DNA of 64,000 nucleotides from CAWCTD01 sp963798455 (GTDB taxonomy: Bacteria > Acidobacteriota > Terriglobia > Bryobacterales > Bryobacteraceae). Numbering within the stretch: position 1 is the stretch's first letter; each line of letters starts with the position of its first letter. Of this stretch, positions 52,894 through 61,539 are shown one piece after another. The notes beneath the pieces were generated by a model. The model ran no database searches, was not told the origin of the DNA, and was given only the letters and a program-made list of their open reading frames with translations. The stretch spans positions 310,001 to 374,000 of the forward strand of contig CAWCTD010000004.1 in assembly GCA_963798455.1 (NCBI GenBank). The letters are read 5' to 3'. The position numbers were made by a program, and so were the translations under genes.

Positions 52894-53152
52894 CCACCCA
52901 GCGTCTCAGACCGTCGATCTCAAAGCGGACAGATCACGTGCTAATAGAACCGGACAGATCACATGTTAACGACACAATCCGCGGATTCCCCGATCTGGGA
53001 GGCCGCCCCTGTGATATAGTGAGGTCGTGAAGCAGGCACGCAGGCGGGAGAATCCATATTCTCAAGCTGGTGTACTGTCCGATTTACTGTCTGTTTTCGG
53101 GTCTGACCATAGGGAAATCGACAGACAGTATGGACAATATGGACTTCGCACC

Positions 53153-53175
53153 GGAAGCATAAGCTTCCTGTTTTG
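53153..53175 (+). terminator. Possible terminator upstream of the tRNA
   Basis: GGAAGC/GCTTCC stem with loop ATTAA followed by TGTTTT. It lies 27 bases before the tRNA gene. No gene is clearly read into it on the plus strand. Confidence 0.3.
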
Positions 53176-53200
53176 AGGTAAGTAGAAGAAAAGCCGCTGA

Positions 53201-53276
<76 letters not shown>

Positions 53277-53288
53277 CTTTTCAAGGGG

Positions 53289-54539
53289 TTAGCGGACCTC
53301 ACCTAAAGCCTCTTTACCTTGTTTACCTTGAAAACCCGGATCGCCCTCGAAAGCGGCGGCAACCGCTCCCTCGGACCTCTCACTCTTCTTCAACGCATCT
53401 TCCAACTTGGTCACCGCCGCGTGGCGGCTCTCTAAATCCGTCTTGATGTAAGTGTCGATGGCCACCCCGATGGCGTGCCCACGCTGATCCGCGGCCACCT
53501 TCGGGTCGAGCCCTGCTTTGTGGCCGAGGCTCGCCTGGGTCCTCCGCAACACCTGGAAGTTGACCCAACCGAGTCCGACCTTCTCCAACCTCTTCTGGAT
53601 GTTCCGACGCAAGAAGTTGTCGCGGGACATGAACGTCCCCTTCTCGGAAGGAACCACCAGAGCGTCCGGGCTGATATCGACGGAGATCGCGCGCCAATTG
53701 TAAATGTCGGCGGCAAGGTTCGGCGGTACTGCGGCCTCCCGCTTGCCCCGCTCGGTCTTCGGATCGCCAGGCAGCCTCCGATAGACGCGTTCCATAATGT
53801 TGACCATCTCAGGACCGACTCTGCCCCACCGTAACGCGAAGATCTCGCCCGGGCGCATGCCAACCAGAACAGCGAGCAAGAACACGACTCGCTCCCGAAG
53901 TCCCAACACGGACAGCGCTAGTTGGACGTGCTCCCTGGTCATGACCCTCTTTTCGATTGTGCGCGCCTCCTTCGGCGTGACCAACGAGCCAGCCGGATTG
54001 CCCTGAATCAGAGCATCGTCCGCTGCCATCTTGAACACAGCGTTCAAATCCCACCGAAGATGGCTCACGACGCTTTTGGATAAACCCGCTCTCGCCTTGT
54101 CGTCGAGGAACTGCTGAAGCCGGTCGCGCGTCAGGTCGCGCAATTCGCAGCCCTCGAATCTGGGAAACAAATACGTCTCGTAGCGTTCGGTTGTAGTCGT
54201 GTCTGTGGAGTCCTTCCACTTCTTGCGGCGCTGTGGCAGAAACACGTTCACCACGTAGCCCTTGAAGTTCGTCGGCAGAGACTGCCGGAATCCGGCGCTT
54301 TCGTTGATTGAACGAAGGTGCTCCTGCAACTTGGCCCGAGCCGCGCCTTCGGTCATCTGAGCGCAGTGCCCGAGGACTCGTGATCGCCCCCTTCCGTCTT
54401 CGTAGTACTTTCCGATCCATACCCACCTCTGGCCGTGCTTCACCTTCCGCACACAGCCACTTTGAAATCGCTTTCGACGCACGGTTTGCCTTTCCGGCGT
54501 CTCCGGCGCTGTTCTCTGGTCTGATTCAGATAGTACCAC
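53289..54539 (-). CDS. Tyrosine-type site-specific integrase
   Basis: About 416 residues from a GTG at 54539 (alternative starts upstream). The N-terminal SAM-like arm is followed by a core-binding domain (FPRFEGCELRDLTRDRLQQF). The catalytic domain has LLAVLVGMRPGEIFALRWG (first Arg) and NFQVLRRTQASLGHKAGLDP (second Arg region, LRRTxAS). ADQRGHAIGVAIDTYIKTDL contains the His and the Tyr nucleophile. It sits next to a tRNA-Gly, so it probably integrates the island at that tRNA. The far attachment site is outside the window. Confidence 0.88.
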   Translation of the reverse strand: MVLSESDQRTAPETPERQTVRRKRFQSGCVRKVKHGQRWVWIGKYYEDGRGRSRVLGHCAQMTEGAARAKLQEHLRSINESAGFRQSLPTNFKGYVVNVFLPQRRKKWKDSTDTTTTERYETYLFPRFEGCELRDLTRDRLQQFLDDKARAGLSKSVVSHLRWDLNAVFKMAADDALIQGNPAGSLVTPKEARTIEKRVMTREHVQLALSVLGLRERVVFLLAVLVGMRPGEIFALRWGRVGPEMVNIMERVYRRLPGDPKTERGKREAAVPPNLAADIYNWRAISVDISPDALVVPSEKGTFMSRDNFLRRNIQKRLEKVGLGWVNFQVLRRTQASLGHKAGLDPKVAADQRGHAIGVAIDTYIKTDLESRHAAVTKLEDALKKSERSEGAVAAAFEGDPGFQGKQGKEALGEVR

Positions 54540-54564
54540 CGCGGAGTCCGCTTGCCATGAGAAC

Positions 54565-54786
54565 CTAACTGACAGCTCGTCTTCCGACGAAGGTTTCCAC
54601 CTCCCGGAGCCACAGTTCCAGTGACTCCCGCCGGAAGAGGACTCGCCGCCCAATGCGGAGTGACGGGAGGTACGGGACATCGCGCACCTTGCCGCTAAGG
54701 ACGTTGCAGAGGTGCGACCGCGAGCACCTGACAAACTTGGCTGCCTCAGCCAGGTTGAGTAGTCTGGGGGGTGTCTCAAGATTCAT
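54565..54786 (-). CDS. Excisionase-like HTH_17 DNA-binding protein
   Basis: 73 residues starting MNLETPPRLLNLAEAAKFVR. The winged MerR-like/HTH_17 fold is shown by CSRSHLCNVLSGKVRDVP, then LPSLRIGRRVLFRRESLELW. This pattern (LAEAA..., RVLFRRE.L..W) is typical of Xis-like directionality factors beside integrases. The stop lies 25 bases before the integrase start, so the two are an integration/excision pair. Confidence 0.8.
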   Translation of the reverse strand: MNLETPPRLLNLAEAAKFVRCSRSHLCNVLSGKVRDVPYLPSLRIGRRVLFRRESLELWLREVETFVGRRAVS

Positions 54787-55211
54787 AATGCAGTCACCCT
54801 TGGAACCTGCCCGGACTCCCGCGGAAATCCCGGGGCGGTCGGAGTGCACCAGACTGGCTCGCCTCTGAACAAAGATCGAATGGAACTTGCGGGCCAATGT
54901 CAGGTCTCGGCAATGAGGTGACTCCGGGCGTGATGTGCCAGCGGTCGCGTAACGTCTCTCGGGGAACCCAGTGACACATGGTCCGTTTCAGCTCCGAAGC
55001 AGACATAGCCGAACGATTCCGTTGTAAGTCGCCTCGCTGGCGCTGTCAACACCATTCCACAGGATTGCCTCTGGAGCAGGACGGGTGATTCTGAGAGCCA
55101 CGGACCTCGCGTAGTAGCAGCAACACCCAGGCGCCATAGCGCGAAAGTTGCGGTCAGCATTACTAGGCGGGCCCTTTTGACGTAGACGGCAAATACGGCT
55201 AGAACGGCAGC
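54787..55211 (+). other. Intergenic stretch with no recognised feature
   Basis: No open frame here looks like a protein and I see no clear promoter, RNA or repeat. It probably contains the divergent control region between the excisionase gene and the genes to the right. Confidence 0.4.
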
Positions 55212-56114
55212 ATGAACAGCTCATTGGTTCGAGCGCGCTTGGTCTGCCAGTTGGAGATGCTCCGTCGGAGGGATGGTGGTTGGAGCCATAACTGCGGCCG
55301 AGCGGCGACCGAGCCGACTTGCCTTGCGGCTCTGGTGATTGGAGGGGCAGAAAATCTTGTCAGGCTTGCAGATTGGCAGACGGATCTGGGCAATTGGCCG
55401 GCTTTCGCCAATACCGATACAGGGTCCTCTTTGGCGACAGCGCTGGCTGCGATAACAATCATGAACTTGGAGGTGTACTCCCAACATCTCCGGGGGGCAA
55501 TCGACTGGTTGATTGAAAACCGCTGCCGGGAGGCTAACTGGCTTTGGCGGTTGAAGTTGCGGACGGTGGACAACAAGGTTCGGTTCAATCCGGCGAAGTA
55601 CGGCTGGGGGTGGGTGCCGGGAACCGGCAGTTGGGTGATTCCGACGGCGTTTGCCATCGTTGCTCTGGAGCAGGCGCGACATCTCCCCGGTGTGGACACG
55701 GCCCGATTGCAGGATCGGGTGGCCCTCGGTCGGCAGATGCTGCTCGACCGCGCGTGTCCGATGGGAGGGTGGAACGCAGGCAATGGGGTCGTCTATGGAG
55801 TGGCACTGAAGCCGCATATCGATGCCACCGCGACGGCTCTGCTGGCATTGCAAGGGTCGGGGCACGAAGACAAAGTCCAGAAGGCTCTCGATTACGTCGC
55901 CGCAGCGGCGATCAAGTGCCCGTCACCTTATAGCGTGGCGTGGGCTGTGTTGGCTCTCGCACTCTTCGGAGGCACTTCGGTCGACAAGACGTTGGCTCAC
56001 CTGGCTACGCTCCTGCCGCTGGCGGAGCAGACCTCAGACATCTGTACGATTGCAGCGTGCTGTCTAGCGCTGGATGCAGTGGAGGGAAGGCATGTCTTCC
56101 GGACAGCGACTTGA
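55212..56114 (+). CDS. Terpene-cyclase/prenyltransferase-fold protein
   Basis: A 300-residue alpha-alpha toroid protein of the squalene-cyclase-like superfamily. Repeated tryptophan/glycine motifs occur (RRRDGGWSHNCGR, NRCREANWLWRLK, KYGWGWVPGTGSW, ACPMGGWNAGNGV), with helical pairs such as HIDATATALLALQG. No DxDD motif of class II cyclases is seen, so it may bind isoprenoids or glycans without cyclising. It overlaps the DUF362 gene by 23 bases and such pairs probably work together. No signal peptide, so likely cytoplasmic. Function unknown. Confidence 0.6.
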   Translation: MNSSLVRARLVCQLEMLRRRDGGWSHNCGRAATEPTCLAALVIGGAENLVRLADWQTDLGNWPAFANTDTGSSLATALAAITIMNLEVYSQHLRGAIDWLIENRCREANWLWRLKLRTVDNKVRFNPAKYGWGWVPGTGSWVIPTAFAIVALEQARHLPGVDTARLQDRVALGRQMLLDRACPMGGWNAGNGVVYGVALKPHIDATATALLALQGSGHEDKVQKALDYVAAAAIKCPSPYSVAWAVLALALFGGTSVDKTLAHLATLLPLAEQTSDICTIAACCLALDAVEGRHVFRTAT

Positions 56115-57066
56115 TCGCAGGCGTTTTGCGGCTACTGTGGCGGTCTCCGGCGTGGGACTGAGCCTTGCAGCGGCCGAGTTGGTGCCGCGGCACGTACTTA
56201 TGCGCGACCGGCGTCCGGCGAGGTCCCGGGTTGCGATACTCACGGCCGACCGGTATTCGGACGCGCTCGAACAACTGCTCTACGACGGGCTGAAGTTGTT
56301 CAATCTCGCGGTGAAGGGCAAGAACGTCTTGCTGAAGCCCAACCTGGTCGAGTACTCGGCTGACGCGGCGATCAACACACACCCTGCCCTCGTTGGCGCG
56401 GCGGCGTTCGCGTTCCTGCGCCTCGGTGCCGCAAGCGTGACGGTTGCCGAAGGCCCCGGCCATCAGCGCGACACGTTTCTCCTGCTCGTCGAGAGCGGCC
56501 TCTGCGATCAACTCCGCCATCGAGGAGTCCGCTTCGTGGACCTGAACCGAGACGATGTCGTGAATTGCAGAGTCCGACGAGGATACACCGGCCTGGATCA
56601 CCTCTGGTTGCCAAGGACGGTACTCTCCTCGGACCTGATCGTGTCGATGCCGAAGGTCAAGACCCACCACTGGGCCGGCGTCACGCTCAGCATGAAAAAC
56701 ATGTTCGGCGTCATCCCAGGGTCCTGCTATGGCTGGCCCAAGAACGTCCTCCATTGGAAGGGGATTCACGAAAGCATCCTCGACATCTGTGCAACCGTGC
56801 CAATCCACTTCGTCATAGCGGATGGGATCGTCGCGATGGAAGGCAATGGGCCTCTTCATGGGAAGAGCAGACCGCTGAACACCGTCGTTCTCGCCGATGA
56901 CGCGGTTGCGGCCGACTTCACCTGCGCCAGGCTCATGGGCCTCAATCCGATGGCGGTGCCGCACCTGCGGGAGGCCAGTTACTTTCTCGGAAACGGATCG
57001 CTTCGACGGATACAGCAACTCGCCACGCCGCTTCCGCGAGTATTTGTACCCCCGGAGCCCGCGTAA
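56092..57066 (+). CDS. DUF362-domain protein, Tat-exported (2)
   Basis: A 324-residue DUF362 protein with a Tat leader (RLDRRRFAATVAVSGVGLSL). Family blocks: GKNVLLKPNLVEYSADAAIN, VTVAEGPGH, LIVSMPKVKTHHWAGVTLSM and KNMFGVIPGS, FVIADGIVAMEGNGPLHG. The start is the ATG after GGAGGGAAGG, inside the end of the cyclase-like gene. It is not closely similar to the DUF362 protein at 27281. The tight overlap with the toroid protein suggests a two-protein system. Confidence 0.82.
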   Translation: MSSGQRLDRRRFAATVAVSGVGLSLAAAELVPRHVLMRDRRPARSRVAILTADRYSDALEQLLYDGLKLFNLAVKGKNVLLKPNLVEYSADAAINTHPALVGAAAFAFLRLGAASVTVAEGPGHQRDTFLLLVESGLCDQLRHRGVRFVDLNRDDVVNCRVRRGYTGLDHLWLPRTVLSSDLIVSMPKVKTHHWAGVTLSMKNMFGVIPGSCYGWPKNVLHWKGIHESILDICATVPIHFVIADGIVAMEGNGPLHGKSRPLNTVVLADDAVAADFTCARLMGLNPMAVPHLREASYFLGNGSLRRIQQLATPLPRVFVPPEPA

Positions 57067-57186
57067 CGGGCCTTCCGAGAAAATGTCCCCCTAGTCCAGC
57101 GCCCGCGACACGCGCCTTTTCATTGGACTTCGGAGGGGTTCTGCGACCGTAGCACGATTCCAGAACGCCCTTACAATCGAGCCGTG

Positions 57187-59100
57187 GTGCGTACTGAAAG
57201 ACGCGTTGTTCTAGCAGGTGCAAGTCCTGTCCGGGTAAGCGCCGGAGCGCCCGGTAGCAGACTCCAGCCGGGAGGAGAGATCCGACCGTGCCGAGCGGAG
57301 TGTCAGAAGCCCTTGCAACAGAGGGGAGCAAACCAGCGGGCCGCAACAATCAGTGAACGCAATAGCCTCGTCAAATTGTCAGCCGAAAGGTGTTCGAGAG
57401 GGCCGAGCCGCTCACGTCACGGCGAAGGCAACAGACAGTGTCCTGGATCGGAACGGATGCTGGACCTCTCCGGGGTACAGGCGGCGGCACGTTGGGACAG
57501 AACAATGCGGAACAGGAGAGGCCCTCCCCGGCAGCCTTGTCGGGCAAAGACCGGGCGTATAAGGCCGGACGGCTGAAGTCGCACGGAGCCGGGAGGGAGT
57601 CCGAGAGGCCCATAGTACCGGGGAAGGCGCGCAAGATAACGCGCTGGAGGGAAGGGGCCTTGCTTTGATCATGCTTGCCAGGAGGTAAGTGCGAGGGCAT
57701 GCCGGAAACGGCCAACATCCCCAGTGAAAAAGTACGACAACTCCAACGCAAGCTATATGTGTGTGCCAAGCGGAGTAAGACACGGCGTTTCCATGCGTTG
57801 TACGACCGGATCTACAGGAGCGACGTCCTGAGGGAAGCATGGAGGCGGGTGCGCAGCAACGGCGGCGCGGCGGGGATCGATGCGGAGACGATCCAGGCAA
57901 TCGAACAACGAGGCGTGGAGGAGTTTCTGGCGGAGATCGAAGCAGCGTTGCGGGCAGGCCGATATCGCCCTTCTCCGGTGAAGCGGCGGTACATACCGAA
58001 AGCGGATGGGAAGCAGACGGCCGTTGGGGATACCGACGGTGCGGGACCGGGTGGTGCAGATGGCGGCGAAGCTGGTGATCGAGCCGATCTTCGAGGCGGA
58101 CTTCCAGGAGTGCAGTTATGGATTCCGTCCGAAGAGGAGTGCGACCCAGGCGTTGGAAGCGATCCGTATAGCGGGCAACCAGGGCCACAGCTTTGTCGTG
58201 GATGCAGACATTCGAAGCTACTTCGACAACATCCAGAGGGAAACCTTGATGGAGTTGGTGAAGGAGCGGATCTCGGACCGGAGGGTGTGGAAGCTGATCC
58301 GCCAATGGCTGGAAGCCGGGGTGATAGAGGACGGCACCGTGAGGGAGACGCTGGCGGGAACACCGCAGGGCGGAGTGATCTCACCGCTGCTGGCCAACAT
58401 CTACCTGAACAAGCTGGATCGGATCTGGGCGGCACGCTGTAGCCAGCTCGGAGTTCTGGTCCGCTACGCCGATGATCTGGTGGCACTGTGCCGGACGGAG
58501 TCGGCGGCCAGGGAAGCGCTCCGGCGGATCGGGCTGGTGATGGACCGGCTTGGATTGACGCTGCATCCAGCGAAGACGCGGTTGGTGGATTTGAGGCGCG
58601 GCAAGGAGAGCTTTGTATTCCTGGGATGCACGATTCGCAAGAAGAGGAGCGTCCAGCGAAACCCCCGTCGGCATTTTATGCAGCGGTGGCCGAGCCCGAA
58701 GGCAACGAAGAAGCTTCGAGACCGCGTACGCGAATTGACCAGCAAGCGGCAAAGCGGGAAGGATGTGAAGCAGATTATCGCGGAACTGACGCCCGTGCTT
58801 CGCGGCTGGGGGAACTATTTCCGGACGGGGAACGCCGACCGGGAGTTCAACAAGATGGACCGCTTCGTGGTCAAGAGTCTGCACCGCTGGCAGTACCGGC
58901 GGGGCGGGCAACGGGCGACGAAGCGTGCGCCATTTCCCGGCGATCAGCTTTACGGTATGGGTTTGCACAGACTGATGGGCACCGTGAAATACCCGGCGCA
59001 AGCCACACCCAGAAGATCATCGTTAAGCCGTGTGCCGGAAAACGGCACGCACGGTTTGAAAGGGGATTCGATGGAAACGGGTCAGCATCGCTGATACCGC
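57187..59100 (+). mobile_element. Group II intron
   Basis: Starts GTGCG at 57187, the usual 5' end; about 510 bases of structured RNA precede the reverse-transcriptase gene. Near the 3' end, domain V is a hairpin: AGCCGTGTGCCG, GAAA tetraloop, ACGGCACGCACGGTTT (59026-59057), with the AGC triad at its base. Domain VI and the 3' splice site should lie within ~50 bases after it; the end is approximate. It sits between the DUF362 and MoxR genes and breaks no gene I can see. Confidence 0.85.
57699..59094 (+). pseudogene. Group II intron reverse transcriptase/maturase, frameshifted
   Basis: The frame from 57699 (MPETANIPSEKVRQLQRKLY) codes for RT-0 to RT-1 up to PKADGKQ, then shifts at ~58016 by one extra base. 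The other frame continues with PLGIPTVRDRVVQMAAKLVI, the RT core SFVVDADIRSYFDNIQRETL, LVRYADDLVALC (YADD active site) and the maturase domain LRGWGNYFRTGNADREFNKM. Without the extra base a single ~460-residue intron-encoded protein results. It may be a sequencing error or a dead intron protein. Confidence 0.8.
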
Positions 59101-59114
59101 GCCATAATCTACCA

Positions 59115-60026
59115 ATGTTCTCTTCCGTCAGTGAGTTGGCCAAGCGGCTCGTTGCCGCGAAGTACATCATCGATCCGGTGATGCTTCAAGTGGTCTACGT
59201 GGCTTCGAAGATGCAGAAGCCGCTGATCATTGAGGGGCCGCCGGGATGCGGCAAGACCGAACTCGCCGTTGCCATTGCCAGCGCCGGAGACACCGTCATC
59301 GAGCGGCTGCAATGCTACGCGGGCATCACGGAGGAAAAGGCCATTGGCAGATTCGATCCGGCACTCCAGGAGTTGTTCCTCCGCACCCAGGCCGAGCGCA
59401 TCGGCACCGATTGGGAGAGCATTCGGGACAGTCTCCATTCCCTTCACTTCTTCGTGCAGGGTCCGCTGCTTCGCGCATTGCTCAGTGAGCGGCCGTGCGT
59501 GCTGTTGATTGACGAGGTCGACAAGGTAGACGAGGAATTCGAGGCGATGCTACTCGAACTCTTGTCCGCCTGGCAGATCAGCATTCCGAAGCTGGGGACT
59601 GTGCGGCACCGGAGCGTGCCGTTCGTCGTCATGACCTCGAACGAAACGCGGAGGCTGGGGGATCCCCTCCGGAGGCGAAGCCTCTACCTCCGGATCGAGT
59701 ACCCGAATGTGGAGCGTGAGAAGGAGATCCTGGCTGTCCGCAGCACGACCCAGGATGATGTTCTGCAGAATCAATTGGCCGGCCTGGCACACGCTCTTCG
59801 CGCCTGGTCGATGGAGAAGCCGCCGTCGATCGCGGAACTGCTCGACCTCGCCCAGGCGCTCGAAATCATGGGCATTCGGGAGGTCACTCCGCAGATGCGC
59901 GACGTGCTGCTGCCATTCCTTGCGAAGACGGATGCTGATCGCAAACGGTTGCTGCTGCGCGACGGCTTCGAAAGCTTGGTTGTCACCGCGAACGAGTACC
60001 GCGGGCAGCCGGTCGGAGTGGTGTAG
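59115..60026 (+). CDS. MoxR-family AAA+ ATPase
   Basis: A 303-residue ATPase starting MFSSVSELAKRLVAAKYIID; longer frames upstream run into the intron. Walker A is EGPPGCGKTELA, Walker B CVLLIDEVDKVDEEFEAML, sensor 1 PFVVMTSNETRRLGDPLRRR with the arginine finger. MoxR proteins are chaperone-like activators, usually of VWA-domain partners. Here the gene is followed by secretion genes. The VWA partner is not in the window. It is tandem with the lytic transglycosylase (stop and start adjoin). Confidence 0.87.
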   Translation: MFSSVSELAKRLVAAKYIIDPVMLQVVYVASKMQKPLIIEGPPGCGKTELAVAIASAGDTVIERLQCYAGITEEKAIGRFDPALQELFLRTQAERIGTDWESIRDSLHSLHFFVQGPLLRALLSERPCVLLIDEVDKVDEEFEAMLLELLSAWQISIPKLGTVRHRSVPFVVMTSNETRRLGDPLRRRSLYLRIEYPNVEREKEILAVRSTTQDDVLQNQLAGLAHALRAWSMEKPPSIAELLDLAQALEIMGIREVTPQMRDVLLPFLAKTDADRKRLLLRDGFESLVVTANEYRGQPVGVV

Positions 60027-60584
60027 ATGGCTTCACTGCGAGCGATGGCGGGAGTGGTTCTTTCGGAGCTGCTGCTCGGCCTGCCGACCGCCATGGTCGC
60101 AGACGCCCAGCCCGGCACAGCCGCCGTCCAATACGCCGACCTTTACGCCGACTACTACGGCGTCCCGCGCGAGTTGGTCCATGCCGTGATTGAGGTCGAA
60201 TCAGCGTGGCAACCCGCGGCAGTCTCGCCGAAAGGGGCCGCCGGAATCATGCAGTTGATGCCCGCGATAGCAGTAGCGTTCGGCGTCCGCAGCCGCTTCA
60301 TGGTCGATCAGAACATCCGCGCCGGCGTTGCCTATCTCGCGCGGCTGATGGCTCGATTCGGCGGCGATCTCCGACTTGTCGCAGCGGCTTATTTCGCTGG
60401 AGAGCAGCGTGTCGCGGCGCGGGGGCTGGCGTTCGACTCTCGCGAAGTTTACGGGTACGTACGGAAAGTCGCCGCGGTCTACCGCAGAGAGAGAACTGAG
60501 GCAGTTCACACGAAATCGTCAGAAGGAGGGGTTTCAGGATGCGAGTTTTCAACTTGTTCGGCTCACTCTGGCTGTGCTCCGTGA
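60027..60584 (+). CDS. Lytic transglycosylase (SLT domain)
   Basis: A 185-residue exported muramidase-like protein with an N-terminal hydrophobic signal. The SLT core is VHAVIEVESAWQPAAVSPKG (catalytic Glu in ESAW) with AAGIMQLMPAIAVAFG and FAGEQRVAARG near the end. It overlaps the start of the VirB9-like gene by 46 bases. In type IV secretion operons (VirB1 type) such enzymes locally open the cell wall. Confidence 0.88.
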   Translation: MASLRAMAGVVLSELLLGLPTAMVADAQPGTAAVQYADLYADYYGVPRELVHAVIEVESAWQPAAVSPKGAAGIMQLMPAIAVAFGVRSRFMVDQNIRAGVAYLARLMARFGGDLRLVAAAYFAGEQRVAARGLAFDSREVYGYVRKVAAVYRRERTEAVHTKSSEGGVSGCEFSTCSAHSGCAP

Positions 60585-61474
60585 GCTTCGCACAGCCCTC
60601 GGGCGTGCAGCTCGATGTCAGTCCGCGAATCGTCAGGCGCACGCTCTCGGACGGACAGGTGACGGTGGTTCAGGTCGCGCCCAGGTTCGCCACTGCGATC
60701 AGAATGCCTGAGCCCGTCAATTCGGTTGTCCTGGGCGACCCGGCTGCGTTCTCGGCAGAGCATTCCGAGCGGGAACCGAACATCGTGTTCGTGAAGCCGA
60801 TCACCCTCAAGGCAGCCAGCACCAATGTCGTAATCACCACGTCAGGAGGCCACCAGGCAAATGTCCTTCTGGTCAGCCGCGGGGAGGAGAAAAGCGCGGA
60901 GCAAGCGGGGGTGGACTTGCTGCTTCGCTACAAGCCCGCGGGGCGGTTCCTGATTGAGCAGTCCGAACTGCCGGCCGCGACGATCTCGGAGACGGCCAGC
61001 GTTAAGGCGACGCCGGCCACAGCGCAGTCACGGGCTGTCCTGTCAGACGACAGGGACAGCGGTGCTCTGGATCAACTGCTGGACCGTCAACAAAAGGCGC
61101 CTCTGCCAACCCTGTATGGCACCAAGCCCGACATCTCAGACCCGGGCAAGGAACTGGTGAGGACCGGCGTCAGCGAGGTCATCGATCAGGGCCGGCAGGT
61201 GGTTGTCCTGTTCTCCGTCGTGAATCCACAGCAGCACAGCATCGAGTTGATGCCGCCGCAGGTTCAACTCGGTGGCAAAGTCCGCACAGGGCGAATCATC
61301 CGAGGATCGAAGTGGACTTCTGCCGAGCAGTTCCCAATCAGCGACTACCGGATGAGCCGGCGCCGGATCGGTCCTGGTGAGCGGGCCGATGGTGTTGTCG
61401 TCTTCAACCGGCCGCCTATTCAAGCAATCGAACGAGACCTTGTTTCTGCAAATGGCGGAAACGGGCGCCGTTGA
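60539..61474 (+). CDS. VirB9/TrbG-type conjugal transfer protein
   Basis: A 311-residue exported protein, signal MRVFNLFGSLWLCSVSFAQ. The N-terminal VirB9-like beta-sandwich is visible in VVQVAPRFATAIRMPEPVNS and PNIVFVKPITLKAASTNVVI. A second domain (ELVRTGVSEVIDQGRQVVVL, IELMPPQVQLGGKV) follows. VirB9/TrbG forms part of the outer-membrane core of type IV secretion systems. Its neighbours (transglycosylase and VirB10-like) support this. Divergent from well-known Trb proteins. Confidence 0.72.
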   Translation: MRVFNLFGSLWLCSVSFAQPSGVQLDVSPRIVRRTLSDGQVTVVQVAPRFATAIRMPEPVNSVVLGDPAAFSAEHSEREPNIVFVKPITLKAASTNVVITTSGGHQANVLLVSRGEEKSAEQAGVDLLLRYKPAGRFLIEQSELPAATISETASVKATPATAQSRAVLSDDRDSGALDQLLDRQQKAPLPTLYGTKPDISDPGKELVRTGVSEVIDQGRQVVVLFSVVNPQQHSIELMPPQVQLGGKVRTGRIIRGSKWTSAEQFPISDYRMSRRRIGPGERADGVVVFNRPPIQAIERDLVSANGGNGRR

Positions 61475-61539
61475 CCGGCCTGCCCTGGCGCCGATCGGCT
61501 TCGGTATAAGCAGTTACGACTTCCGCGAGGAGGGGAACA

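Larger units (their letters stand above)
47462..52974 (-). mobile_element. IS1202/ISNCY-like element interrupted by IS3 and IS66
   Basis: The outer ends are inverted (TGTCGTTA at 47462, TAACGACA ending at 52974). Each is followed inward by a second repeat (TTAGCACGTGATCTGTCCG-like). A 16-bp direct repeat (CAATCCGCGG then ATTCCC) flanks them at 47446-47461 and 52975-52990. Removing the nested IS3 (1523 bp + 3) and IS66 (2552 bp + 8) leaves about 1.43 kb with one transposase gene, a normal size. Long target duplications are known for IS1202-like elements. Confidence 0.8.

Noticed and set aside
53086..53129. Inverted repeat ACTGTCTG ... CAGACAGT
   Set aside because: Only 8 bp with a wide spacer, and no gene or promoter context that explains it.
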